The position numbers and the translations under genes are program-made. A stretch of 64,000 nt of DNA, from NCBI GenBank assembly GCA_024400115.1, contig JAKSNF010000001.1, positions 62,001 through 126,000 of the forward strand, written 5' to 3'. The notes beneath the pieces are model-generated. The model saw nothing but the letters and a program-made list of their open reading frames with translations. It made no database searches and had not been told where the DNA came from. Positions 24,087 through 33,814 of the stretch are shown here, piece by piece; position 1 is the first letter of the stretch, and the number at the start of each line of letters is the position of its first letter. This stretch comes from Paludibacteraceae bacterium. Its GTDB lineage: Bacteria > Bacteroidota > Bacteroidia > Bacteroidales > Paludibacteraceae.

Positions 24087-24740
24087 ATGAAAACATGTAA
24101 ACAGTATCGTGAGCAAGCATGGAATGCCTTGCAAATCAGGTGGAACGCAGCTGCATTAACCTTATTCTTTATTTCGGTTATTGCTATTATTTTTAATGTG
24201 CCATCTTCCCTTTCGGAAGTATTAGGTTGGGCGCCTAAGATAGCGTTCTCCGTGAGTGGTGTATGTACCCTTGTCTCTATTCTTCTTATCGCTCCCTTGC
24301 AATGGGCTAACGAGAACGCTTTGTTGGATGTTGTTCGCGACAACCACACTCCTGTTTTCTCGGTGACGTGGGATAACTTCAAACGCGAGTTTGCAGCCCT
24401 TGTACCGAGTTATGTATTGGTCTTCCTTGTTATTTTAGGAATTGGTGCCATCACATTGGGAATAGGTGCGATTATTTTAGGTTTTGCATATGCAATGGTT
24501 CCTTTTGTTATTCACGATAATCCGGACATCGCAGCCGTGGACGCTCTTCGTACTTCTCGTCAAATAATGAAAGGACATAAGGGAAAACTATTTGTGCTTT
24601 ATCTCAGTTTCATCGGTTGGTTCTTGTTAGGTATGATTACTTTAGGTATCGCCTTCTTCTGGATTCAACCCTATATGTACGCCACTGAAGCCGCCTTCTA
24701 CGAGGATATTCGCGAACCCCAAATCGAAGGTGCTATTTAA
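24087..24740 (+). CDS. DUF975 family membrane protein
   Basis: 217 residues with four to five hydrophobic segments (near 24-40, 52-73, 110-140 with a GIGAITLGIGAIILGF repeat, and 175-200). The DUF975 pattern is recognisable in the N-terminal KQYREQAWNAL and the AVDALRTSRQIMKGHKGKLF motif. No function is known. It begins 57 bp after the kinase-like gene and may be in the same transcript. Confidence 0.82.
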   Translation: MKTCKQYREQAWNALQIRWNAAALTLFFISVIAIIFNVPSSLSEVLGWAPKIAFSVSGVCTLVSILLIAPLQWANENALLDVVRDNHTPVFSVTWDNFKREFAALVPSYVLVFLVILGIGAITLGIGAIILGFAYAMVPFVIHDNPDIAAVDALRTSRQIMKGHKGKLFVLYLSFIGWFLLGMITLGIAFFWIQPYMYATEAAFYEDIREPQIEGAI

Positions 24741-24759
24741 TCAGTTATAATAATCAGTA

Positions 24760-25419
24760 ATGTTCAAGTCTTTCTTCTTCGATATGGATGGGGTGTTGGT
24801 GGACTCCATGCCTAACCACGCTTTAGCATGGGCGGAGACGCTGGTGCGTTATGGTATTCGTTTTGAACCGCGCGATTGTTATATCAACGAGGGTCGAACG
24901 AGTAGAGATGTTATCCGCATGCTCGCTAAAGAGCAAGGACTCTATTTTACGGATGACGAGATAGAGGATATCTATCAAGAGAAGACAACTGCTTATCGCC
25001 AACACGGCGGAGGCAAACCGATGCTGAACGTGGATAAGGTGCTGAACCTTATCCATCAGCAAGGCGCCCAAGTGTGGGTGGTTACGGGAGGAGGACAACC
25101 TGACTTGTACGATCAGTTAGAGGTTTCTTTTCCGGGTATCTTCCGTCCCGACCGAATGGTGACGGCGTTGCAAGTTCCCATTGGCAAACCGCGCCCTGAA
25201 CCCTATCTCAAAGCGTGGGAGGGCTGCGGTTGCGCTAAGGCAGACTGCTGCGTGATAGAGAATGCTCCGTTGGGCATTCAAGCAGGAAAAGCGGCGGGCT
25301 TATTCACGATAGGTGTCAATACCGGCGTTCTTCGTCGTGAAGACCTCCTTAGCGCAGGAGCCGATATCGTATTTGATAACATGCAACAACTCTATGATTG
25401 GCTGAATCATGAAATATAA
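24760..25419 (+). CDS. HAD-superfamily hydrolase, phosphoglucomutase-like
   Basis: A 219-residue HAD hydrolase with motif I DMDGVLVDS (nucleophile Asp9 and Asp11), motif II VVTGG, motif III Lys in GKPRPEPYL and motif IV ENAPLGIQAG. The cap is of the beta-phosphoglucomutase type. It most likely removes phosphate from a sugar phosphate; the substrate is not readable. The end overlaps the aldo/keto reductase gene by 11 bp. Confidence 0.88.
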   Translation: MFKSFFFDMDGVLVDSMPNHALAWAETLVRYGIRFEPRDCYINEGRTSRDVIRMLAKEQGLYFTDDEIEDIYQEKTTAYRQHGGGKPMLNVDKVLNLIHQQGAQVWVVTGGGQPDLYDQLEVSFPGIFRPDRMVTALQVPIGKPRPEPYLKAWEGCGCAKADCCVIENAPLGIQAGKAAGLFTIGVNTGVLRREDLLSAGADIVFDNMQQLYDWLNHEI

Positions 25420-26323
25420 TTATTGTGGTCACAGTGGATTGCAACTGCCGGCAATATCCCTCGGACTTTGGCATAACTTCGGCAGTATTGATAATTACGA
25501 GAACGCCGAACAGATTATTCTCCGAGCGTTTGATTTGGGCGTAACCCATTTCGACTTGGCGAATAACTACGGACCAGTGGCAGGTTCGGCAGAAACGAAC
25601 TTCGGTCGTATTCTGCACAAAAACCTCATTGCTCATCGAGACGAGATGGTTATTTCCTCTAAGGCAGGTTATATGATGTGGCAGGGTCCTTATGGTGACG
25701 GAGGTAGTCGTAAATACCTCATCGCCAGTCTTGACCAAAGTCTAAAAAGGATGGGGCTGGACTATGTCGATATTTTCTATTCTCATCGCTACGACCCCAA
25801 TACGCCTATAGAAGAAACAATGCAAGCATTGGTGGATATTGTTCATGTAGGAAAGGCTCTTTATGTGGGTATATCTAATTATCCGGCAGAGCAACAACAA
25901 CAAGCTTGCGATTACCTTAAGGCAGCACATGTGCCATGCCTAATTGGGCAGTATAGAGCCAATATGTTTGACGACCAAACACTCCAAGAAAACCTCCCCG
26001 TAGCCATTAAGAACGGTACCGGCTTTATTTGTTTCTCGCCTTTAGCGCAAGGCTTATTGACCGACCGCTATCTCAATGGCATTCCGGCAGATAGTAGAGT
26101 GGCTTCCGGGCGGGGTAATGGAGCTATTGACGCCAACGTGCTGACAGCGGATAAACTCAATCAGATACGTGCTCTCAACGAAAAAGCCCAAGCACAAGGT
26201 CTAACTCTGTCGCAATATGCCTTACAATGGCTTCTTAATCACGAAGGAGTAACGTCCGTTTTGATAGGCGCCAGCAGCGTAAAACAACTGGAAACGAACC
26301 TTTCTCTCTTTGAAAAAGAATAA
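25409..26323 (+). CDS. Aldo/keto reductase (YghZ-like)
   Basis: A 304-residue TIM-barrel oxidoreductase. The catalytic tetrad is visible: Asp in HFDLANNYG with Tyr, Lys in ISSKAGYMMW, and His in SHRYDP. The C-terminal NADPH-binding VLIGASSVKQLETN is present. It resembles L-glyceraldehyde-3-phosphate reductases. It overlaps the HAD gene. It precedes the xylose genes but has its own direction-matched gap with the xylB promoter, so co-regulation is uncertain. Confidence 0.9.
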   Translation: MKYNYCGHSGLQLPAISLGLWHNFGSIDNYENAEQIILRAFDLGVTHFDLANNYGPVAGSAETNFGRILHKNLIAHRDEMVISSKAGYMMWQGPYGDGGSRKYLIASLDQSLKRMGLDYVDIFYSHRYDPNTPIEETMQALVDIVHVGKALYVGISNYPAEQQQQACDYLKAAHVPCLIGQYRANMFDDQTLQENLPVAIKNGTGFICFSPLAQGLLTDRYLNGIPADSRVASGRGNGAIDANVLTADKLNQIRALNEKAQAQGLTLSQYALQWLLNHEGVTSVLIGASSVKQLETNLSLFEKE

Positions 26324-26365
26324 GAGTTTGTTAAAAAAGTATTAGTGTACATGCGAAAAAAAAAG

Positions 26366-26373
26366 TAATTTTG
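26366..26373 (+). promoter_or_regulatory. -7 element of the xylB promoter
   Basis: TAATTTTG followed by CAC, 26 bp before the xylB start. No TTTG stands at the usual -33 distance, consistent with a promoter that needs activation. No operator was recognised. Confidence 0.6.
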
Positions 26374-26398
26374 CACTCGAAATAATCACCTTAAATTT

Positions 26399-27871
26399 AT
26401 GTATCTCTTAGGTTACGATATCGGCAGTTCTTCTGTCAAAGCATCTTTAGTTGATGTAACAACCGGTTTGGCTGTTGCGAGTTCGTTTTTTCCCAAGCAG
26501 GAAGCACCGATTAAGTCGCTGGAAGCAGGTTGGGCAGAGCAGAATCCTCAGGATTGGTGGTCTTACCTAACGGAGGTGACCAAGGCTATTCATGTGGAGC
26601 AGTATAAGGGGCAGATTGCAGCCATTGGAATCTCCTATCAAATGCATGGTTTAGTGTGCATTGACAAAGAAAAACAGGTGCTTAGGGATGCTATTATCTG
26701 GTGCGATTCTCGAGCCGTTCCTTTTGGTAAGGCTGCAGAGCAAGCTTTAGGAACTGATTTTTGCTTAGAGAATATGCTCAATGCACCTGGTAATTTCACG
26801 GCAGGCAAATTAGCATGGGTGAAAGAGAATGAGCCGGATCTTTTTGCTAAGATTTGGAAGATAATGTTGCCCGGTGATTATATCGCCATGCGCCTTACAG
26901 GGCAGGTCAATACTACCATCAGTGGACTGAGTGAAGGCATTTTTTGGGACTTCAAAAAGAATACCCCCGCAGCCGAACTAATGAAATTTTATCATCTTCC
27001 GGAGAGTTTATTGCCTGATATTGTTCCTACGTTCGGTATTCAAGGGCGTGTTAATCAAGAAGCATCCCAACTTTTAGGCATTGATGAAGGCGTGCCCGTT
27101 TGCTATCGTGCCGGCGATCAACCCAATAATGCCTTGTCGCTTAATGTATTAGAACCCGGTGAGATTGCTTCTACGGCAGGAACTTCGGGAGTTGTATATG
27201 GTGTGATTGATCAGGTCGCGTCGGACGCTCAGTCCCGTGTCAACCTATTTGCTCATGTTAACCATGAGTCCATTGATCCGCGTTTAGGTGTACTATTATG
27301 TATCAATGGTACGGGCATATTGAATTCATGGTTGCACCATCACGTAGCCCCCGATTTGAGTTATGCTCAAATGAACGACGAAGCAGTTCAAGCCCCCATT
27401 GGAAGTGACGGACTGGTGATTCTGCCGTTCGGCAATGGGGCAGAGCGTATGTTGGGCAATAAAGAGACGGGCTGTTCCATACAAGGGTTGCAGTTTAATG
27501 TGCACAAACGTGCCCATATGCTCCGCGCTGCGCAAGAAGGTATCGTCTTCTCCATGATGTACGGTATCGAAATCATGCAGCAGATGGGACTGAAGATTAA
27601 GACTATTCATGCAGGTAAAGCCAATATGTTCCTATCGCCTATTTTCCGCGAGACGTTAGCCGGCGTGAGTGGAGCTACGATAGAACTGTATGAAACAGAT
27701 GGTTCGGTAGGTTCCGCTAAGGGAGCTGGTATAGGAGCGGGCGTTTATAAGGATGCCAAAGAGGCGTTTGCCACCTTGAAAAAAGTGGCTACTATTGAGC
27801 CTCAAAACGAGACGGCTTATCGCCAAGCCTACGAACAGTGGAAACAAGTGCTTAAAGCATTGACAAAATAA
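26399..27871 (+). CDS. xylB: Xylulokinase (FGGY family)
   Basis: Phosphorylates D-xylulose to xylulose 5-phosphate for the pentose phosphate pathway. The 490-residue FGGY kinase has the N-terminal phosphate motif LLGYDIGSSSVKASLVD and the substrate motif SYQMHGLV. The catalytic Asp is in CYRAGDQPNNALS, and AGTSG precedes the second domain. It stands 35 bp before xylA and starts the pentose cluster. Confidence 0.93.
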   Translation: MYLLGYDIGSSSVKASLVDVTTGLAVASSFFPKQEAPIKSLEAGWAEQNPQDWWSYLTEVTKAIHVEQYKGQIAAIGISYQMHGLVCIDKEKQVLRDAIIWCDSRAVPFGKAAEQALGTDFCLENMLNAPGNFTAGKLAWVKENEPDLFAKIWKIMLPGDYIAMRLTGQVNTTISGLSEGIFWDFKKNTPAAELMKFYHLPESLLPDIVPTFGIQGRVNQEASQLLGIDEGVPVCYRAGDQPNNALSLNVLEPGEIASTAGTSGVVYGVIDQVASDAQSRVNLFAHVNHESIDPRLGVLLCINGTGILNSWLHHHVAPDLSYAQMNDEAVQAPIGSDGLVILPFGNGAERMLGNKETGCSIQGLQFNVHKRAHMLRAAQEGIVFSMMYGIEIMQQMGLKIKTIHAGKANMFLSPIFRETLAGVSGATIELYETDGSVGSAKGAGIGAGVYKDAKEAFATLKKVATIEPQNETAYRQAYEQWKQVLKALTK

Positions 27872-27906
27872 GTAATCATTAACGTTAAACATTAAAACTA
27901 ACTACT

Positions 27907-29223
27907 ATGGCAAAAGAGTATTTTCCTCAAATCGGTAAGATTCCGTTTGAAGGTGTAGACAGCAAGAATGTATTAGCATTCCATTATTACGACCCCGAGA
28001 AAGTCGTAATGGGTAAGAAAATGAAAGACTGGTTGCGTTTCGCAATGGCTTGGTGGCACACGCTCGGTCAAGCTTCGGGTGACCAATTTGGTGGTCAAAC
28101 ACGTGCTTATGAGTGGGATAACGCTACCAATCCTGTTCAACGCGCTAAAGATAAGATGGATGCCGGTTTTGAGATTATGAATAAACTCGGCATTGAGTAT
28201 TTCTGCTTCCATGATGTTGACCTCGTTGAAGAGGGTGCTACCATTGAAGAATATGAGGCTCGTATGAAAGCCATCACCGATTATGCAGCAGAGAAGATGA
28301 ACGGCACGAACATCAAGTTGTTGTGGGGTACGGCTAACGTCTTCGGACACAAGCGTTATATGAACGGTGCTGCTACTAATCCTGATTTCGACGTTGTAGC
28401 CCGCGCTGCCGTTCAAATTAAGAACGCCATCGATGCTACCATTAAACTCGGAGGTTCGAACTACGTCTTCTGGGGTGGTCGTGAGGGTTATATGTCCTTG
28501 CTTAATACAGACCAAAAACGCGAGAAAGAGCACTTGGCACAGATGTTAACGCTGGCTCGTGACTACGCTCGTGCAAAAGGTTTCAAGGGAACCTTCCTTA
28601 TCGAACCCAAACCGATGGAGCCGACGAAGCATCAGTACGATGTAGATACCGAGACGGTTATCGGTTTCCTCAAAGCACATAACTTAGACAAGGACTTCAA
28701 GGTTAATATTGAGGTTAACCACGCAACCCTTGCCGGTCATACATTTGAACACGAATTAGCCGTAGCCGTTGATAACGGCATGCTGGGTTCTATTGACGCT
28801 AACCGCGGTGATGCACAGAACGGTTGGGATACCGACCAATTCCCGATTGATAACTTCGAACTGACCCAAGCCATGATGCAGATCATCCGCAATGGTGGTT
28901 TAGGTAATGGTGGTAGTAACTTCGATGCTAAACTGCGTCGTAACTCCACCGACCCGGAGGATATCTTCATTGCTCATATCTCGGGTATGGACGCTATGGC
29001 TCGTGCTTTGCTTAATGCCGCAGAGATCCTCGAGAAGAGCGAACTGCCCGCTATGGTTAAGGCTCGTTATAGCAGCTTTGACGAGGGCAAAGGTAAAGAG
29101 TTCGAAGAGGGCAAGTTGACGCTGGAGCAAGTGGTTGAGTTCGCTAAGAAGAACGGCGAACCCAAGTCCATCAGCGGCAAACAAGAGAAATACGAAACCA
29201 TCGTTGCTCTCTATAGCAAGTAA
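27907..29223 (+). CDS. xylA: Xylose isomerase
   Basis: Converts D-xylose to D-xylulose with two divalent metal ions. The length of 438 residues fits the long (class II) group. The catalytic His is in FCFHDVDL, and metal ligands lie in FLIEPKPMEPTKHQYD (Glu) and VNIEVNHATLAGHTFEHE; the GSIDANRGD motif is also present. It lies between xylB and the symporter gene. Confidence 0.97.
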   Translation: MAKEYFPQIGKIPFEGVDSKNVLAFHYYDPEKVVMGKKMKDWLRFAMAWWHTLGQASGDQFGGQTRAYEWDNATNPVQRAKDKMDAGFEIMNKLGIEYFCFHDVDLVEEGATIEEYEARMKAITDYAAEKMNGTNIKLLWGTANVFGHKRYMNGAATNPDFDVVARAAVQIKNAIDATIKLGGSNYVFWGGREGYMSLLNTDQKREKEHLAQMLTLARDYARAKGFKGTFLIEPKPMEPTKHQYDVDTETVIGFLKAHNLDKDFKVNIEVNHATLAGHTFEHELAVAVDNGMLGSIDANRGDAQNGWDTDQFPIDNFELTQAMMQIIRNGGLGNGGSNFDAKLRRNSTDPEDIFIAHISGMDAMARALLNAAEILEKSELPAMVKARYSSFDEGKGKEFEEGKLTLEQVVEFAKKNGEPKSISGKQEKYETIVALYSK

Positions 29224-29224
29224 G

Positions 29225-29264
29225 TTCATCAATTCATCATTTCGTCAATTCGTCATTGTATCAA
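29225..29264. repeat. 8-bp array (TTCATCAA) between xylA and the symporter gene
   Basis: TTCATCAA, TTCATCAT, TTCGTCAA, TTCGTCAT and TGTATCAA are contiguous and fill the intergenic gap. The symporter ATG begins on the last base. Confidence 0.9.
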
Positions 29265-30658
29265 TGAATAGGGCTTATTTATTCGGAATCGTATTAGTGG
29301 CTGTCATCGGCGGATTATTATTCGGTTATGATACAGCTGTGATTTCGGGTGCAGAAAAGGGGCTGCAGCAATTCTTTGCTGCGGCCTCTGATTTTAGTTA
29401 TACTGATGCTTGGCATGGTTTCACAACTAGTTCTGCCCTCATCGGTTGTATTATCGGAGCGTTCCTGTCCGGTATTATGGCAGGACGATTAGGACGTAAA
29501 AAGAGTTTGTTTATCGCCGGTATCTGTTTCTTTATCTCCGCTTGGGGATCCTATAATCCCGAGACGTGGATATTAGCCCAAGAACCGACCAAGACTCTTT
29601 GCGTTGTGTTTAACCTCTACCGCGTACTTGGCGGTATAGGTGTAGGATTAGCGTCGGCTATATGTCCTATGTACATAGCCGAGATAGCTCCGGCTTCTCG
29701 TCGAGGAGCATTAGTTAGTTGGAACCAGTTTGCTATTATCTTCGGTCAGTTGGTGGTTTACTTTGTGAACTTCTTAATCATCCGTTCGCACATTGATGAT
29801 CCGGCTGTTCAAGAGTGGACACAACAGGTAGGTTGGCGCGTTATGTTCGGTTCAGAATGTGTGCCGGCAGGATTATTCACTCTCCTTATTCTGCTTGTAC
29901 CGGAGTCTCCGCGTTACCTTGTCTTAACAGGTCGCGACAAAGAAGCGTTAGCTGTACTTACACGTATTAACGGAGAAAACAAAGCGGCGAAGATAGTAGA
30001 AGATATACGCCAAACGGTTGTGGAGAAACGCGAACCCTTATTGGCATATGGCTGGTTAGTTATCTTTGTAGGTATCATGCTCAGCGTCTTCCAGCAAGCA
30101 GTGGGTATCAATGCCGTACTGTATTTTGCTCCGCGTATTTTTGAGTCGGTAGGATTGAATAATTCCATGATTTTTACTGTTCTCATGGGTGTTGTCAACA
30201 TCTCGTTCACCTTACTGGCAATCTTCACCGTTGAGCGTATTGGTCGTAAGCCGTTGCTTATTTGGGGTTCGTTACTCATGGCGTTAGGAGCTTTGCTCTT
30301 TGCTATTACGAATATGGTTACCCTACCCGCTTGGATGAGCGTGATGAGTATTCTCCTTTATAGCGCTGCCTTTATGTTTAGTTGGGGACCTATCTGTTGG
30401 GTGTATATGTCCGAACTCTTCCCCAATACTATTCGCAGTCAGGCAACGGCTATTGCAGTGGCATTCCAGTGGATCTTTAACTTCATTGTTTCGTCCACTT
30501 TTGTGCCCTTGTATAACCTCAGTCACTCGATGGTATATATGGCTTATGGTATCATCTGTCTCCTCGCCGCGCTGTTTGTTTACAAACTCGTGCCCGAAAC
30601 GAAGGGTAAGACCTTAGAGCAGATGACCGCTTTGTGGCGTTCCAAAAAATTGAATTAA
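29264..30658 (+). CDS. xylE: Xylose:proton symporter, MFS sugar porter
   Basis: Imports xylose through the inner membrane with protons. The 464-residue protein has twelve helices and begins MNRAYLFGIVLVAVIGGLLFGYDTAVISG (helix 1 with the sugar-porter GYD motif). The loop motif is GRLGRKKSL, the second-half sugar motif is QQAVGINAVLYFAPRIF, and the closing PETKGKTLEQM is conserved. The start at 29264 gives a normal N terminus; upstream in-frame sequence overlaps xylA. The sugar is assigned from xylA/xylB linkage. Confidence 0.9.
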   Translation: MNRAYLFGIVLVAVIGGLLFGYDTAVISGAEKGLQQFFAAASDFSYTDAWHGFTTSSALIGCIIGAFLSGIMAGRLGRKKSLFIAGICFFISAWGSYNPETWILAQEPTKTLCVVFNLYRVLGGIGVGLASAICPMYIAEIAPASRRGALVSWNQFAIIFGQLVVYFVNFLIIRSHIDDPAVQEWTQQVGWRVMFGSECVPAGLFTLLILLVPESPRYLVLTGRDKEALAVLTRINGENKAAKIVEDIRQTVVEKREPLLAYGWLVIFVGIMLSVFQQAVGINAVLYFAPRIFESVGLNNSMIFTVLMGVVNISFTLLAIFTVERIGRKPLLIWGSLLMALGALLFAITNMVTLPAWMSVMSILLYSAAFMFSWGPICWVYMSELFPNTIRSQATAIAVAFQWIFNFIVSSTFVPLYNLSHSMVYMAYGIICLLAALFVYKLVPETKGKTLEQMTALWRSKKLN

Positions 30659-30660
30659 TC

Positions 30661-32184
30661 ATGAAGAAAATAGCATTCTTAGCCGTTTCGGCATGGGTCT
30701 TTATTGCTTGCTCACATGAAGTTAATCTTCAAGTTCAGACAGATAAAGGTACCATCGAAGGTATTGAATTAGAGGGTGGCGTAAAAGCCTACCTCGGTAT
30801 TCCTTTCGCTCAAGCTCCGATAGGAGACTTACGTTGGAAAGCGCCGCAACCCAAAGAGACTTGGGAAGGAGTGTTACCAACCAAGACGTTTGGTTTTGAC
30901 CCGATACAACCCGTTATTTGGGACGATATCCTCCTTCGCGGAGAACGTATGGACGAAGACTGCCTTTACCTCAATGTGTGGACAACCGCTAAGACGGATA
31001 AGGATAACCTGCCCGTACTCATTTACTTTAATGGTGGCGGCTTAATGGTTGGCAGTGGCAGTGAAGCGCGTTACGAAGGTGACGCTATCGCCAAAGAAGG
31101 AGTTATCGGTGTGACGGCCAATTATCGCGAAGGAGTCTTTGGTTTCTTCGCCCATCCCGAACTCAGTGCTGAGACGGATTATAAGGGTTCTGGTAACTAT
31201 GGTTTCCTGGATCAAGTGGCAGCTATTGAGTGGGTTAAACGTAATATCAAAGCTTTTGGTGGTGACCCCAATCGTATCACCATTGCGGGCGAGAGTGCCG
31301 GTTCGTTCTCTGTTTCGCTGTTGATGGTTTCACCGCTCAGCAAGGACTTACTGGCTGGTGCAATCCTCTCTTCGGGGGCAGAGGTCTATTCTTACCGATC
31401 TAAGACCCTTGCACAGGCGGAGCAAGACGGATTAGACCTCTTCGCTTCTAAGGATTTAACTTCTGTGGCTCAGGCACGCGCTTTAAGTGCAGATAGTTTG
31501 GCGGCATTACTGCCTCCAACGGGTATGGCAGTGTCGGTACTGGATGGTTATTTCATGACGGAGTATCCCGATAGTGTTTATGCTCAAGGACGCGAAGCCG
31601 CTATTCCATTACTGGCAGGTTGGAACTCACTGGAGTCTTATCCTCAGGCATGTACCTTGAAGGCGTGGAGACCTATCTTAGATGGCTGGTTCCACGGGTA
31701 TGTTGATCAACTGTTGGAGGTCTATGGTATCCGCACCGATGCGGATGTGATGGCTACTCAGGGCTTTAACTTGGCTTCGGATCTGTTCACGGGTTTCCCC
31801 ACGTGGAAGGCTTGTGACTATCACGCCAAAGCAGGTTTCCCCACGTATCGTTATAAGTTCAATCGTCCACGTCCGTTAGGTGATAAGACAGAACCCGGGG
31901 CTGTTCACTCGGCAGATATTGAATACGCTATGGGCAACCTTGAGGATAACCACGTTTTTTATTGGACGGATGTGGATTATGCTATTTCGCGCACGTTCCT
32001 CTCTTTTTATGCTAATTTTGCTAAAACCGGCAATCCTAATGGAGAAGGTCTGCCGCAATGGGATGTGATTAACGGTCAACTCGATTGTCCACCCGTTATG
32101 CAGATCGATTCCATTAGTGCTCAAATCAACTCGCAAGGCGAGGCTCCCTATCATTTATTAGAAAAAATTTACACAAATCATTGA
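30661..32184 (+). CDS. Carboxylesterase type B lipoprotein
   Basis: A 507-residue alpha/beta hydrolase of the carboxylesterase type B family. A lipoprotein signal (FIACS, Cys16) places it in the envelope. The nucleophile elbow is GESAGS with Ser, preceded by an oxyanion-hole-like YFNGGGL. A candidate catalytic His is in PGAVHSADIEYAMGN. The stop codon is 2 bp before the GH51 gene. Removing ester side-chains (acetyl or feruloyl) from arabinoxylan would fit the neighbourhood; that is inference. Confidence 0.88.
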   Translation: MKKIAFLAVSAWVFIACSHEVNLQVQTDKGTIEGIELEGGVKAYLGIPFAQAPIGDLRWKAPQPKETWEGVLPTKTFGFDPIQPVIWDDILLRGERMDEDCLYLNVWTTAKTDKDNLPVLIYFNGGGLMVGSGSEARYEGDAIAKEGVIGVTANYREGVFGFFAHPELSAETDYKGSGNYGFLDQVAAIEWVKRNIKAFGGDPNRITIAGESAGSFSVSLLMVSPLSKDLLAGAILSSGAEVYSYRSKTLAQAEQDGLDLFASKDLTSVAQARALSADSLAALLPPTGMAVSVLDGYFMTEYPDSVYAQGREAAIPLLAGWNSLESYPQACTLKAWRPILDGWFHGYVDQLLEVYGIRTDADVMATQGFNLASDLFTGFPTWKACDYHAKAGFPTYRYKFNRPRPLGDKTEPGAVHSADIEYAMGNLEDNHVFYWTDVDYAISRTFLSFYANFAKTGNPNGEGLPQWDVINGQLDCPPVMQIDSISAQINSQGEAPYHLLEKIYTNH

Positions 32185-32186
32185 TT

Positions 32187-33713
32187 ATGAAAAAAAATCT
32201 TTTATCTTGTATCCTGTTTCTCGTTCCGAGCTTATGTTTGCAAGCTCAAGTCACTGTCACCGTTGAACCCGCTTCTGATCAAACGATTTCAGCGGACATC
32301 TATGGTCATTTCTCCGAGCACCTCGGACGTTGTATTTACGACGGTATATGGGTTGGCCCCGATTCTGATATTCCCAATAAGGATGGTTATCGTTTAGATG
32401 TATTAGAGGCTTTACGCGAACTACATATTCCTGTATTGCGTTGGCCCGGAGGTTGCTTTGCCGATGATTATCATTGGCAAGACGGTATCGGTCCCCAAGA
32501 GAATCGTACGCTCATTAGCAATAATCACTGGGGTGGAACGATGGAAGATAATAGTTTTGGTACACATGAGTTCCTCGATTACTGCGAATTGCTCGGCACC
32601 AAGCCTTATGTAAGTGGTAATGTGGGCAGTGGCACTCCCGAAGAGTTAGCCAAATGGGTGGAGTACATGACCTCTAATAGCCAAAGCACGGTCGTTAACC
32701 AACGTCGCGCCAATGGTCGCGACGAAGCGTGGGATGTGCGTTATCTCGGTATCGGTAACGAGGCGTGGGGCTGCGGTGGTAATATGACCGCCGATTATTA
32801 TAGCGACCTTTTCCGCCGTTATTCAACTTATACTCGCGATTATAATGGTCATCTTTATAGAGTGGCTTGCGGAGGTATCGTTGGTGATTTTGCATGGACG
32901 GAAACCGTGATGCGCAAAGTAGGAACGATGATGGATGGTTATTCGCTCCATTATTACACCATACCTAATAACTGGGACCACAAAGGTTCAGCAACGGAGT
33001 TTGATGAGAACGAGTATTATGTTACTTTGGCGAAGGCGCTCAATATAGAGGACTTTATTGCTCGCACCATTGAGATTATGGAGAAATACGATACCACTCG
33101 TCATATTGACCTTATCATTGACGAATGGGGTACGTGGTATGATGTAGAACCGGGCACTAATCCTGGTCACCTCTATCAGCAAGCCACGATGCGTGATGCG
33201 TTAGTGGCAGCCTTATCGTTTGATATATTCCATCGCTATAGTTACTGTATCACGATGGCCAATATTGCTCAAACGGTTAATGTGCTGCAATCGATGATTC
33301 TGACGGACGGACCGCGTATGGTTCTCACGCCGACCTATCATGTCTTCAACCTCTTTAAAGTGCATCAAAACGCAACGTGGTTACCCACTTCGATTGAGGA
33401 TAATACCTATACCTCAGTGGCTGACGGACGCGTTCCCACGATTGCTGCTACCGCTTCCGCTAAGGAGGGAAAGACACATGTGGCACTCATCAATACCGAC
33501 CTAAAGAAGAGCCAAATGGTGAACCTACAAGGAGTAAAGGGTAAGGTTGTATCCGCACAAGTGCTGACAGCAAAGAACGTGCACACCACGAACACGTTTG
33601 ATAAACCGCATGAGGTGGAACCCAAAGCGTTTACTGATTATAAGGCTTCTAAACAATCAACGCTTTCCGTAAAAATGCCTCCGTGCAGTATTGTAACATT
33701 GGAGATTTTTTAG
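32187..33713 (+). CDS. Alpha-L-arabinofuranosidase, GH51
   Basis: Removes arabinofuranose from arabinoxylan or arabinan oligomers. A signal peptide (about 1-21, ending LCLQAQ) indicates export. The GH51 barrel follows: RWPGGCFADDYHW, the acid/base Glu in GIGNEAWGCGG and the nucleophile Glu in IIDEWGTWYD. A C-terminal beta-domain extends from about residue 395. No type IX secretion C-terminal domain is visible, so a periplasmic location is likely. ATG 32187 is chosen over the TTG two codons earlier. Confidence 0.93.
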   Translation: MKKNLLSCILFLVPSLCLQAQVTVTVEPASDQTISADIYGHFSEHLGRCIYDGIWVGPDSDIPNKDGYRLDVLEALRELHIPVLRWPGGCFADDYHWQDGIGPQENRTLISNNHWGGTMEDNSFGTHEFLDYCELLGTKPYVSGNVGSGTPEELAKWVEYMTSNSQSTVVNQRRANGRDEAWDVRYLGIGNEAWGCGGNMTADYYSDLFRRYSTYTRDYNGHLYRVACGGIVGDFAWTETVMRKVGTMMDGYSLHYYTIPNNWDHKGSATEFDENEYYVTLAKALNIEDFIARTIEIMEKYDTTRHIDLIIDEWGTWYDVEPGTNPGHLYQQATMRDALVAALSFDIFHRYSYCITMANIAQTVNVLQSMILTDGPRMVLTPTYHVFNLFKVHQNATWLPTSIEDNTYTSVADGRVPTIAATASAKEGKTHVALINTDLKKSQMVNLQGVKGKVVSAQVLTAKNVHTTNTFDKPHEVEPKAFTDYKASKQSTLSVKMPPCSIVTLEIF

Positions 33714-33740
33714 GGTATTTTGACAATAATTGCAAATAAA

Positions 33741-33772
33741 TTTGCATAATTGAAAAAAAAGTAGTATTTTTG
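33741..33772 (+). promoter_or_regulatory. Promoter for typA
   Basis: TTTG (33741-33744), a 20-bp spacer and TATTTTTG (33765-33772). It lies 28 bp after the GH51 stop, so typA has its own promoter. Confidence 0.85.
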
Positions 33773-33814
33773 CAGCCCGAAATAGTTTGCCGGAGAAGGC
33801 ACAAGATTAAGATT

